DNA from: Leucobacter soli
GTDB taxonomy: Bacteria > Actinomycetota > Actinomycetes > Actinomycetales > Microbacteriaceae
Length of the DNA: 64,000 nt
Reading direction: 5' to 3'
Assembly: GCF_910593785.1 (NCBI RefSeq)
Contig: NZ_CAJVAP010000017.1
Span: 1 to 64,000, forward strand
Shown here: one piece after another, positions 1-10,357 of the stretch
Layout: each line of letters begins with the position of its first letter
Numbering within the stretch: the first letter of the stretch is position 1
Program-made: the position numbers and the translations under genes
Notes under the pieces: model-generated
What the model was told of the DNA's origin: nothing
Databases searched by the model: none
Seen by the model: the letters and a program-made list of their open reading frames with translations, nothing else

Positions 1-300
1 GGAAGGAAGGAAGGAAGGAAACGGAAGACGGGAAAGGCGGGAAGGCGCGAAGACAGGAAGCGAAGGAAGCGCGCGAAGACAGGAAGCGAAAGCAGGAAGC
101 GGAAGCAGGACGCGAAAGCAAGAATGGGAGGAAGGACGCGAATGAAGGCGGACGCGAGGGCAAGGCGCAAAACCAGGTAGGCGCGAAGGAAGAAGAGCCG
201 CAGAGCGAGGGACCCAGAGAGAAAGACCCAGAGAGCAGAGAGAGCCAGAGGAGCGAATCGGAGGAGGAACGCAGAGCGCCGGGACCGCCGCCCGGCTCCG
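1..300. repeat. Polypurine low-complexity tract
   Basis: The first 300 bases are almost purely G and A on the plus strand. They open with five GGAA units and continue as degenerate repeats built around GGAAGCG, GCGAAGACAGGAAG and AGAGAGCCAGAG. No reading frame here resembles a protein. The rest of the gap up to base 472 returns to ordinary composition, with a small AT-rich patch around 328-352. What lies upstream of base 1 is unknown. Confidence 0.8.
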
Positions 301-327
301 AGGCACCGATGCACTTGCCCGCGCCGA

Positions 328-352
328 GAATATATTTTACGCTTGCTAACAC
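328..352 (+). promoter_or_regulatory. Candidate acs promoter region
   Basis: This is the only AT-rich patch in the upstream region of acs and contains TATATT at 331-336 and TTTTACGC just after it. A -10 role for TATATT is plausible, but no convincing -35 at 16-18 bases is visible. The untranslated leader would be about 130 bases. Weakly supported. Confidence 0.3.
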
Positions 353-472
353 CCGGCGCGGGCCAGTGAGAGCGACGCGCCGCCGGGGCTCGCACGGGCG
401 CAGGGGCGCACGCGACGGGTACCGCACACGTAGTGAACGAGCCCATAGCAGGCAGACAGGATAACGGCGTCC

Positions 473-2458
473 ATGACTGATACGACCCACGGCACCATCG
501 AGAGCCACTCCCTCGAGGTCGAGAGCTACCCGCCCAGCGCCGAGTTCACGGCCCAGGCGAACCTGAACGATCCGGCGGTCTACTGGCAGGCGGCTCAGGA
601 TCCCGAGGCCTACTGGGCGGGGCGCGCCCGCGAGCTGAAGTGGACGAAGCCCTTCGAGGAGGTCCTCGACTGGTCGAATCCGCCCTTCGCCAAGTGGTTC
701 GCCGACGGCGAGCTCAACGTCACCGCGAACTGCCTCGACCGCCACGTCGCAGCCGGCCTCGGCGACCGCGTCGCCTTCTACTTCGAAGGCGAGCCGGGCG
801 ACACCCGCACCATCACCTACGGCGAGCTCACCCACGAGGTGAAGCAGGCCGCCAACATGCTCACTGCGCTCGGCGTGACCGCGGGCGACCGCGTCGCGAT
901 CTACATGCCGATGATCCCCGAGACCATCGTGGCGATGCTCGCGGTTGCCCGCCTCGGCGCCGCCCACTCCGTCGTCTTCGGCGGCTTCAGCGCCGAGAGC
1001 CTGCGCGCCCGCATCGACGACGCACGTGCCGAGCTCGTGATCACGGCGGATGGCGGCTACCGAAAGGGCCGCGTCTCGGCGCTGAAGCCCACGGTCGACG
1101 ACGCGCTCGCGCTCGCCGGCGACGGTCAGCCGCTCTCGGTCGAGAAGGTGCTCGTGGTGAAGCGCGCCGGGAACGACATCGAGATGCAGGAGGGCCGCGA
1201 CCTCTGGTGGCACGACGAGGTCGCCTCGTACGACGGCGAGCACACCGCCGTCGGCTTCCCCGCCGAGAACCCGCTGTTCATCCTCTACACGAGCGGCACC
1301 ACGGGCAAGCCGAAGGGGATCCTGCACACCTCGGGCGGATACCTCACGCAGGCCGCCGCCACGCACCGCGACGTGTTCGACCTCAAGCCCGAGACCGACG
1401 TCTACTGGTGCACCGCCGACATCGGTTGGGTGACCGGGCACAGCTACGTCGTCTACGGTCCCCTCGCGAACGGCGCCACGCAGGTCATCTACGAGGGCAC
1501 CCCGGACACCCCGGACTGGGGGCGCTGGTGGAGCCTGATCGAGAAGTACAAGATATCGATCCTCTACACCGCGCCGACGGCGATCCGCGCCTGCATGAAG
1601 GTCGGCCGCCAGGTGCCCGAGAAGTACGACCTCTCGGCGATTCGGGTCCTCGGCAGCGTCGGCGAGCCGATCAACCCCGAGGCGTGGCGCTGGTACCACG
1701 AGGTCATCGGCGGCGGCCGGGCGCCCATCGTCGACACCTGGTGGCAGACCGAGACGGGTGCGATCATGATCGCCCCGCTGCCCGGTCTGACCCGGCTCAA
1801 GCCGGGCAGCGCGCAGGTGCCGCAGCCGGGCATCGACGTCAACGTCGTCGACGATCAGGGCGGCCGAGTGGATCGCGGCCAGGGCGGTCTGCTCACGATC
1901 CGACGCCCGTGGCCGTCCATGGTGCGCACGATCTGGGGCGATGACGCCCGCTTCATCGACACCTACTGGGCCAAGTTCGGCGACCAGTACTTCGCCGGCG
2001 ACGGCGCACGGGTCGACGAGGACGGCGACGTCTGGCTGCTGGGGCGCGTCGACGACGTGATGAACGTGTCGGGGCACCGTCTCTCGACCGCGGAGATCGA
2101 GAGCGCGCTCGTCGAGCACAACGCCGTCGCCGAGGCCGCGGTGGTCGGCGCGGATGACGAGACCACCGGTCAGGCGGTCGTCGCCTTCGTGATCCTCAAG
2201 TCGCAGCAGACGCTCCTCTCCGAAGAGGAGGCCGAGGCCGCGCTGAAGAAGCACGTCGCGAGCGCGATCGGCGCGATCGCCCGGCCGCGGCAGGTCTTCG
2301 TCGTGAACGAGCTGCCGAAGACCCGCTCGGGCAAGATCATGCGCCGCCTGCTCAAGGATGCGGCCGAGGGCAAGGAGATCGGCGACACCACCACCCTCGC
2401 CGACACCTCGGTCATGCAGACCATCTCGCAGAGAATGCGCGCGGAGCGCTCAGAGTGA
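473..2458 (+). CDS. acs: Acetyl-coenzyme A synthetase
   Basis: 661 residues, the usual length for AMP-forming acetyl-CoA synthetase, which makes acetyl-CoA from acetate, ATP and CoA through an acetyl-adenylate. The adenylation P-loop YTSGTTGKPKG lies near residue 270, the family signature WCTADIGWVTGHSY near 310 and TWWQTETG near 421. The C-terminal lid carries RSGKIMRR near 616; its Lys is the acetylation-sensitive catalytic residue known in this family. The start is the ATG at 473, with only a weak AGGA upstream. The gene stands alone, and convergent ridA lies on the other strand. Together with ackA-pta at 13-17 kb it gives both the high- and low-affinity acetate routes. Confidence 0.97.
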   Translation: MTDTTHGTIESHSLEVESYPPSAEFTAQANLNDPAVYWQAAQDPEAYWAGRARELKWTKPFEEVLDWSNPPFAKWFADGELNVTANCLDRHVAAGLGDRVAFYFEGEPGDTRTITYGELTHEVKQAANMLTALGVTAGDRVAIYMPMIPETIVAMLAVARLGAAHSVVFGGFSAESLRARIDDARAELVITADGGYRKGRVSALKPTVDDALALAGDGQPLSVEKVLVVKRAGNDIEMQEGRDLWWHDEVASYDGEHTAVGFPAENPLFILYTSGTTGKPKGILHTSGGYLTQAAATHRDVFDLKPETDVYWCTADIGWVTGHSYVVYGPLANGATQVIYEGTPDTPDWGRWWSLIEKYKISILYTAPTAIRACMKVGRQVPEKYDLSAIRVLGSVGEPINPEAWRWYHEVIGGGRAPIVDTWWQTETGAIMIAPLPGLTRLKPGSAQVPQPGIDVNVVDDQGGRVDRGQGGLLTIRRPWPSMVRTIWGDDARFIDTYWAKFGDQYFAGDGARVDEDGDVWLLGRVDDVMNVSGHRLSTAEIESALVEHNAVAEAAVVGADDETTGQAVVAFVILKSQQTLLSEEEAEAALKKHVASAIGAIARPRQVFVVNELPKTRSGKIMRRLLKDAAEGKEIGDTTTLADTSVMQTISQRMRAERSE

Positions 2459-2538
2459 AACGCATCGCGTTTCGCCGCGATCCGCGCTGACGCCACTACG
2501 TCGGGAGTGGGCCGGCGAGCGACCCGGAAAGGACGGAA

Positions 2539-2576
2539 GGCGAAGGGGAGGGACCCTGCGATCCCGCCCCTTCGCC
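2539..2576. terminator. Hairpin between acs and ridA
   Basis: GGCGAAGGGG at 2539-2548 pairs perfectly with CCCCTTCGCC at 2567-2576 between two convergent genes. It has no T-tract, so termination is inferred from position and stem strength only. Confidence 0.45.
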
Positions 2577-2625
2577 GTGAGCCGGGCCGCGGGCGACGAA
2601 TCGCGCCCGCGGCCGATCCGATCCG

Positions 2626-3090
2626 CTAGTCGGCGACCTCGAAGACGAACTCGATCTCCACCGGCGCGTCGAGCGGCAGCACGCTCACGCCGACGGCCGA
2701 GCGCACGTGGATGCCCGAGTCGCCGAAGACCTTGCCGAGGAACACGGACGCGCCGTTCGCGACCGCGGGCTGCCCGGTGAACGACGGATCCGACGAGACG
2801 AAGGCGGTGACCTTCACGACGCGGGTGATCTTGTCGAGCGATCCGAGGATGCCGCGTGCCGCGGCCAGGCCGTTGAGCGCGCACAGGCGAGCGAGATCCT
2901 CGGCCTGCTCCGCCGTGACCTCGGCGCCGACCTTGCCGGTCGCGGGCAGTGCCCCGTCGACGAACGGCAGCTGGCCCGACGTGTAGACGACGTCGCCGCG
3001 ACGGAGCGCGGGCACGTAGGCGGCCACCGGGGCCGCGACCTCGGGGACTTCGTAGCCCAGTTCGCGCAGGCGGTCTTCGATCACTGACAA
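2626..3090 (-). CDS. RidA/YjgF family protein
   Basis: 154 residues of the RidA (YER057c/YjgF/UK114) family, small trimeric enzymes that hydrolyse reactive enamine/imine intermediates from PLP enzymes. Visible hallmarks are YTSGQLPFVDG near residue 36 and the C-terminal RSAVGVSVLPLDAPVEIE, whose Arg is the substrate-binding residue of active members. The start is a TTG at 3090, chosen because AGAAGG sits about six bases upstream; a GTG two codons later is the alternative. It follows the DUF4177 gene by one base, so the two are probably co-translated. Confidence 0.9.
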   Translation of the reverse strand: MSVIEDRLRELGYEVPEVAAPVAAYVPALRRGDVVYTSGQLPFVDGALPATGKVGAEVTAEQAEDLARLCALNGLAAARGILGSLDKITRVVKVTAFVSSDPSFTGQPAVANGASVFLGKVFGDSGIHVRSAVGVSVLPLDAPVEIEFVFEVAD

Positions 3091-3091
3091 T

Positions 3092-3268
3092 TCAGGCCTT
3101 CTCTCTCTTCAGGTATGCGACGTTGCCCCCGGCGGGGCCCTCGATGATCTGCACCAGCTCCCACCCCTGGGCGCCCCAGTTGTTGAGGATCTGGGCCTCG
3201 TTGTGGAGCAGCAGGGGGGTGACGAAGTACTCCCAGTTCCGCTGCTCCGGTTCGGTGTTCTCGCTCAC
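3092..3268 (-). CDS. DUF4177 domain-containing small protein
   Basis: 58 residues. The sequence NWEYFVTPLL...NNWGAQGWELVQI matches the DUF4177 pattern, a small soluble domain of unknown function. An ATG exists at 3283, but the GTG at 3268 is preferred because AAGGAG lies five bases before it, overlapping the ATG-started reading. It forms a two-gene unit with ridA, which begins one base after its stop. Function unknown. Confidence 0.8.
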   Translation of the reverse strand: MSENTEPEQRNWEYFVTPLLLHNEAQILNNWGAQGWELVQIIEGPAGGNVAYLKREKA

Positions 3269-3395
3269 GGCGACTCCTTGCATTCTCGGGGGCCTTCTCG
3301 GGGCAGGCGATGGCGGCGCCCCGGCGATGCGAGCACCTGCGCGTCCAGAAATCTCGCGAAATCAGCCGCAGAAGGGATTTGTCAGGTGCGTCGCT

Positions 3396-3401
3396 TACGA
3401 T
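3396..3401 (+). promoter_or_regulatory. -10 hexamer of a probable leaderless promoter
   Basis: TACGAT lies seven bases before the ATG at 3409 and there is no Shine-Dalgarno sequence. This places the expected transcription start on or next to the start codon. The same TANNNT plus 6-7 base layout recurs at many genes in the window (see findings). Confidence 0.6.
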
Positions 3402-3408
3402 TGATTCT

Positions 3409-6036
3409 ATGGCTTCTCCCTCCTCTCGGCCCTCGAAGAGCGCTGTCCGCACGGCCAAGCCCCGCAGCGCCGGCGGCGCGATCGGCGGGCTCATCGGTGC
3501 GATCATCATGAGCGTGGTCGCCGGCATCCTCGTCACGGTCGCGGTCACCCCGGTCGTCGCGATGAGCGGCCTCGCCGCGAACTCCGCCATCGGCGTCTTC
3601 GAGAACCTCCCGAACCACCTGAACCCGGGCCAGCTCGCCCAGCCCTCGACGCTCTACGCGAAGAAGGGCAAGAAGACCGTCGAGATCGCCACGTTCTATG
3701 CGCAGAACCGCGAGATGGTCGACTGGAACAACATCTCGCAGTACGTGAAGGATGCGGCCGTCGCGGCCGAGGATCCGCGCTTCTACACGCACGGCGGCGT
3801 CGACATCCTCGGCGTAGGCCGAGCCACGATCGGCGAGCTGAGCGGCAACGACGCCGGCGGCGCCTCGACGATCACCATGCAGTACGTGCGCAACGTCCTG
3901 ATCCAGCAGGCCGAGTCGATCGCCGACGAGACGGAGCGCGACGCGGCGTACAAGGACGCCACGCGACGCGATGCCGACCGCAAGCTCAAGGAGATGCGCT
4001 ACGCGATCAGCATCGAGAAGGAGTACTCGAAGGATCAGATCCTCCTCGGCTACCTGAACATCGCGCTCTTCGGCCGCACCGTCTACGGCATCGAGTCGGC
4101 CGCGCAGTACTACTACGGCAAGAGCGCGAAGAAGCTGACGCTGAGCGAGTCCGCGAGCCTGATGGCCATCGTCTACTGGCCGTCGCAGCTGCAGCTCGAT
4201 CTCGAGGAGAACATCGAGCCGAACACCGACCGCCGCAACTGGATCCTGGGTCGCATGCTCGAGACGGGCAAGATCACGCAGGAGCAGCACGACAAGGCGG
4301 TCGCGACCGAGGTGAAGCCGAAGATCACCCCGCGCTACTCGGGCTGCACGGTCGCCGAGGAGAAGTACGGCCTCGGCCACTTCTGCGACTACGTGCAGCG
4401 CCGTATCGAGCAGGATTCGAGCTTCGGCAACACCGCGGAGGAGCGCAACTTCAACTTCCTGCGCGGCGGCTACGAGATCATGACGACGGTGGATCTCGAC
4501 ATCCAGAAGGCCGGCCTCTCCGCCATGCGCCAGGAGGCCCCGGCCCAGATGGACGGCATCAACCTGGGCGCCGCGAGCGTCAGCGTCGAAGTCGGCACCG
4601 GGCGGGTGCTCGCCATGGTGCAGAACCGGCCGTTCGCCGACGACACGGACTTCTTGAAGAAGCACAAGGACTACACGAGCATCAACTACAACACGAACTT
4701 CGAGGACGGCGGATCCGGCGGATTCCAAGTCGGATCGACGTTCAAGCCGATCACCCTCGCGGAGTGGTTGAGAACCGGGCACTCCGTGCGCGAGATCGTG
4801 AACGTGAACGGTAGAACCGTGCAGCAGCAGGACTTCAAGGACTCCTGCTCGAGCGAAGGCGTCTACGGATACGGCCCCTTCACCTTCCAGAACGACAACT
4901 TGGGCGTGCGCGGCAACCATTCCGTGCAGACCGGCATCGCCCAGTCGCTGAACGGCGCCGTGATGTCGATGCAGCAGAAGCTCGACCTGTGCGACACGAT
5001 CAAGCTCGCGGAGGATCTGGGCATCCGGCGCGCCGCACCGCAGGAGAACAAGAACTGGTCGACCTACGGCACGACCGACCTCACGCCGGCGCTCTCGAAC
5101 GTGTACGCCGGCATCGACGAGATCGCGCCGATCACGATGGCCTCGGCATTCGCCGCGTTCTCCGGGGGCGGCAAGGTCTGCACCCCGAGCCCGATCGACA
5201 GCATCACGGGGCCCGACGGCGAGGACGTGCCCTTCACCGGCAGCAAGTGCAAGCAGGCCATCTCGGCCGACGTGGCGGCAGGCGTCGCCTACGTGCTGAA
5301 GTTCGCCGTCGACACGGTGAACTTCGTGAGCCACGCGCGCTCCGCGTACGGCACCCCGCACCTCGCCAAGACCGGCACGACCGACGACACCCTCGACAAC
5401 TGGACCGTCGGCGCCAGCACCGAGGTCGCCACGGCCACCTGGCTCGGCAACGCCGGCCCGTACTGCTTCTCGAAGAACGACTGCCGCCGCGTCCCCACCA
5501 TCAACTTCGGCGGGTACAGCGGCCTCATGGCCGGCGACCAGGTCATCTGGCCCGCCATGATGAACATGGCCGACCAGAAGTACGGCGGCAAGGCGTTCCC
5601 CGAGCCCTCGGCGGATGCACTCAAGCAGACCCTCGCCAAGGTGCCGGATGTTCGCGGCAAGAGCTTCGACGAGGCATCCCAGCTGCTGACCGCTGCCGGC
5701 TTCGGCGTGACCGACGGCGGCACGAAGGATTCGTCCGTGTCCGAGGGACTGGTCGCCGGAACCGACCCGGAGGGCGGCGCCTCGGTGCCCGTGGGCAGCG
5801 CCATCACCATCTACCGCAGCAACGGCAAGATGACCGAGCTGCCCGATGTGGTGGGCATGAGCTATCGCGACGCCGTGCAGACGCTGAACGCCTCGGGCTT
5901 CGGCTCGGTCGTCGGCCAGTGCTCGAACGGTGACGGCCGCCCCAAGAACAACGACCCCGTCAGATCGATGAATCCCGGCGCCGGGAACGACGCGAAACGC
6001 TCGAGTCAGATCACGCTGCGCATCGACTGCTCATGA
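3409..6036 (+). CDS. Class A penicillin-binding protein with PASTA repeats
   Basis: 875 residues, a bifunctional peptidoglycan synthase of the PonA/PBP1 type. A short basic cytoplasmic tail is followed by one membrane segment (about residues 23-52). The glycosyltransferase-51 domain has EDPRFYTHGGVD near 122 and GGASTITMQY near 150. The transpeptidase domain has SxxK as STFK near 442, SxN as SLN near 513 and KTGT near 653. Two PASTA domains end the protein (about 744-810 and 811-875). An in-frame ATG-less extension to 3310 is rejected: the ATG at 3409 gives the expected basic tail. It overlaps the next gene by four bases (ATGA), so the two are translationally coupled. Confidence 0.96.
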   Translation: MASPSSRPSKSAVRTAKPRSAGGAIGGLIGAIIMSVVAGILVTVAVTPVVAMSGLAANSAIGVFENLPNHLNPGQLAQPSTLYAKKGKKTVEIATFYAQNREMVDWNNISQYVKDAAVAAEDPRFYTHGGVDILGVGRATIGELSGNDAGGASTITMQYVRNVLIQQAESIADETERDAAYKDATRRDADRKLKEMRYAISIEKEYSKDQILLGYLNIALFGRTVYGIESAAQYYYGKSAKKLTLSESASLMAIVYWPSQLQLDLEENIEPNTDRRNWILGRMLETGKITQEQHDKAVATEVKPKITPRYSGCTVAEEKYGLGHFCDYVQRRIEQDSSFGNTAEERNFNFLRGGYEIMTTVDLDIQKAGLSAMRQEAPAQMDGINLGAASVSVEVGTGRVLAMVQNRPFADDTDFLKKHKDYTSINYNTNFEDGGSGGFQVGSTFKPITLAEWLRTGHSVREIVNVNGRTVQQQDFKDSCSSEGVYGYGPFTFQNDNLGVRGNHSVQTGIAQSLNGAVMSMQQKLDLCDTIKLAEDLGIRRAAPQENKNWSTYGTTDLTPALSNVYAGIDEIAPITMASAFAAFSGGGKVCTPSPIDSITGPDGEDVPFTGSKCKQAISADVAAGVAYVLKFAVDTVNFVSHARSAYGTPHLAKTGTTDDTLDNWTVGASTEVATATWLGNAGPYCFSKNDCRRVPTINFGGYSGLMAGDQVIWPAMMNMADQKYGGKAFPEPSADALKQTLAKVPDVRGKSFDEASQLLTAAGFGVTDGGTKDSSVSEGLVAGTDPEGGASVPVGSAITIYRSNGKMTELPDVVGMSYRDAVQTLNASGFGSVVGQCSNGDGRPKNNDPVRSMNPGAGNDAKRSSQITLRIDCS

Positions 6037-6959
6037 CCCGGGTGGTGAAGCTGCTCGGGGGCGCCGCCCTCGGCGCCCTCGCGTGGGGCACGCTCGTCGA
6101 GCCGCGGCTCTTCACCCTGCGCCGGCACGCACTGCCGCTGCTGCCGCCGGATGCCGCGCCCCTGCGCGTGCTGCAGCTCAGCGATCTGCACCTGGCGCCC
6201 TGGCAGCACCGCAAGATCGATTGGGTGCGTCGGCTCGCCGCGCTACGGCCCGACCTCGTCGTCCTGACCGGCGACCTCCTCGGGCATGTGGAAGCCCGTG
6301 AGCCGCTCCTGCACTCCCTGCGACCGCTCGCCGACTCCGGCGCCAAGGGCGTCTTCGTGCACGGATCGAACGACTACTACGGACCGATCCTGAAGAACCC
6401 GGTCAAGTACCTCCTCGAGCCGAGCCGGCTCTCCACCCGGCAGCAGGACATCGACAACGCCGCCCTCACCAGCGGGCTCGTCGACCTCGGCTTCACCGAT
6501 CTGAACAACTCCGCCGCGCGGCTGCGCGTGCGCGGCACCGATCTCGAGCTCCTGGGACTCGGCGACCCGCACATCCGCTACGACGACGCGGACCGGATGC
6601 GCGCCGCACTGACGGATCTCGGCCCGCACGAGGGCGACCCCGTGCGCATCGGCGCCGTCCACGCCCCGTACCGCAGCGCCCTCGACGCGCTACTCACCGC
6701 CGGCGCGGGAGCGATCCTCGCCGGCCACACCCACGGCGGCCAGGTGCGGGTCCCCGGCGTCGGGGCGCTCACCGCCAACTGCGACCTGCCCGTGCGCCAG
6801 GCGCGCGGGCTGAGCGCCTGGTACGACGCGGAGCACGCCGCCTACCTGAACGTCAGCGCCGGCCTCGGTGCGTCGATCTACGCGCCCATCCGCTTCGCCT
6901 GCCGACCGGAGGCGTCGCTGATCACGCTCGAGACGGCACGGGAGACCCTACCGGCGTAG
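6033..6959 (+). CDS. Metallophosphoesterase
   Basis: 308 residues of the calcineurin-like phosphoesterase superfamily. The metal-binding motifs appear in order: LSDLHL near residue 49, GDLLGH near 77, a GSND variant of the GNH(E/D) box near 110, GAVHAPY near 207 and AGHTHGGQ near 229. A hydrophobic N-terminal stretch (about 3-22) suggests a membrane anchor or signal. It begins inside the stop codon of the penicillin-binding protein gene. This PBP-phosphoesterase pair is a common actinobacterial arrangement, which suggests a cell-envelope role, but the substrate is unknown. Confidence 0.9.
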   Translation: MTRVVKLLGGAALGALAWGTLVEPRLFTLRRHALPLLPPDAAPLRVLQLSDLHLAPWQHRKIDWVRRLAALRPDLVVLTGDLLGHVEAREPLLHSLRPLADSGAKGVFVHGSNDYYGPILKNPVKYLLEPSRLSTRQQDIDNAALTSGLVDLGFTDLNNSAARLRVRGTDLELLGLGDPHIRYDDADRMRAALTDLGPHEGDPVRIGAVHAPYRSALDALLTAGAGAILAGHTHGGQVRVPGVGALTANCDLPVRQARGLSAWYDAEHAAYLNVSAGLGASIYAPIRFACRPEASLITLETARETLPA

Positions 6960-7047
6960 GCGCCGCCCTGAAGCACGAGCGGACCGCCGCGCAGAACCGC
7001 GCGCTCTGGCTCGGCGCTCCGCGCTGCGGACCGCCCTGCGCGCCCGC

Positions 7048-8121
<1,074 letters not shown>

Positions 8122-8133
8122 TTACGGTTCCAT

Positions 8134-8245
8134 CCGTCATCCTGCGCGAAGTCGCAGGATATAGATGCGGGTGATGGATCCTGCGATCCGCTGCGCGGCC
8201 GCGGGATGGCGGGTTAAGGACAGGGCGTCACGCAGGATGACGGGG
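8134..8245. repeat. REP-like intergenic repeat between lysC and asd
   Basis: CGCAGGATGACGG occurs at 8231-8243 and as its inverse at 8134-8146. Between them GGATCCTGCGATCCG (8176-8190) is followed by GCGGCCGCGGGATGGCGGG. The same 15-mer and the same CGCAGGATGACGGGG core recur inside the 3' end of pta at 14596-14669, so this is a dispersed element rather than a local terminator. It ends exactly at the lysC stop codon. Confidence 0.7.
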
Positions 8246-9523
<1,278 letters not shown>

Positions 9524-9616
9524 GGAGCCTCCAGCGGTACGGCGCAAAATATATGGGAACGACCAGTCTATCGCGCCGCACATGCAGGCAGGGTCAGAGA
9601 TCCGCGCAGCATCTGG

Positions 9617-9700
9617 GATCTGCGCAGCGTCTGGGATCTGCGCAGCGTCGACCAGAATCTTGAGAAACTACTGACGCTGCGCAGATTACTGACGCTGCGC
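9617..9700. repeat. Intergenic tandem and inverted repeat upstream of lysC
   Basis: An 18-base unit starting GATCTGCGCAGCGTC occurs at 9617-9634 and 9635-9653, with a degenerate copy just before. Its inverse GACGCTGCGCAGAT is at 9673-9686 and a shorter GACGCTGCGC at 9691-9700. The whole can fold into a long hairpin between the recR stop and the lysC start. It resembles the inverted repeats at 32901, 44804 and 46113. Confidence 0.75.
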
Positions 9701-9745
9701 CGGGCGACACCTCGAAGTGCCGCTGAGCTCCGGGCGGCGGGAGTG

Positions 9746-10354
9746 TCAGGAGAGCCGGGTGCGCCCCTCGAAGGCCCGGCCGAGCGTGACCTCGTCCGCG
9801 AACTCGAGATCGCCGCCGACGGGCAGCCCGGAGGCGAGTCGGGAGACCGGGATCTCGATGGCGTTGAGGAGCCGGGAGAGGTACGCCGCCGTCGCCTCTC
9901 CCTCGAGGTTCGGGTCGGTCGCGAGGATGACCTCGCGCACGGGCTCCCCGCCGTCGCCGGCGCTCAGCCGACGCATGAGCTGCGGGATGCTGAGGTCGTC
10001 CGGGCCGATGCCGTCGATGGGGCTGATCGCCCCGCCGAGCACGTGGTAGAGGCCGCGGAACTGGCGGGTCCGCTCGATCGCGACCACGTCCTTCGGCTCC
10101 TCGACCACGCAGATCAGGGTCTGATCGCGACGGGGGTCGCGGCAGATGGAGCAGCGCTGTTCCTCGGTGATGTTTCCGCAGACCTCGCAGAAGCGCACTT
10201 TCTCGCGCACGACGGTCAGCAGCTCCGCCAGGCGGGAGACGTCGAAGTTCTGGGTCTGCAGGATGTGGAACGCGATCCGCTGCGCCGATTTGGGCCCGAT
10301 GCCCGGCAGACGGCCGAACTCGTCGATCAGGTCCTGCACGATGCCGTCGTACAT
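9746..10354 (-). CDS. recR: Recombination mediator RecR
   Basis: 202 residues, the normal length. It loads RecA at gaps with RecF and RecO. An N-terminal helix-hairpin-helix ([14 protein letters not shown], near residue 14), a four-Cys zinc finger (CEVC near 56 and CSIC near 68) and a Toprim domain ([14 protein letters not shown], about 80 onward) are in the canonical order. The start lies three bases beyond the dnaX stop with GGGGAG overlapping that stop, so it is coupled to dnaX as in many bacteria. Confidence 0.97.
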   Translation of the reverse strand: MYDGIVQDLIDEFGRLPGIGPKSAQRIAFHILQTQNFDVSRLAELLTVVREKVRFCEVCGNITEEQRCSICRDPRRDQTLICVVEEPKDVVAIERTRQFRGLYHVLGGAISPIDGIGPDDLSIPQLMRRLSAGDGGEPVREVILATDPNLEGEATAAYLSRLLNAIEIPVSRLASGLPVGGDLEFADEVTLGRAFEGRTRLS

Positions 10355-10357
10355 GGG

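Noticed and set aside
2450-2884. Alternative minus-strand reading of the ridA locus
   Set aside because: The RidA frame at 2626-3090 has all family motifs and a ribosome site; this one is an overlapping shadow.
3379-3401. TTGTCA/TACGAT as a full -35/-10 promoter for the penicillin-binding protein
   Set aside because: The spacer is only 11 bases; only the -10 is kept in the annotation.
3382-5361. 659-codon open frame on the minus strand
   Set aside because: It lies opposite the penicillin-binding protein gene; its Val/Arg/Leu-rich composition is that of antisense high-GC DNA, and the sense protein has every catalytic motif.
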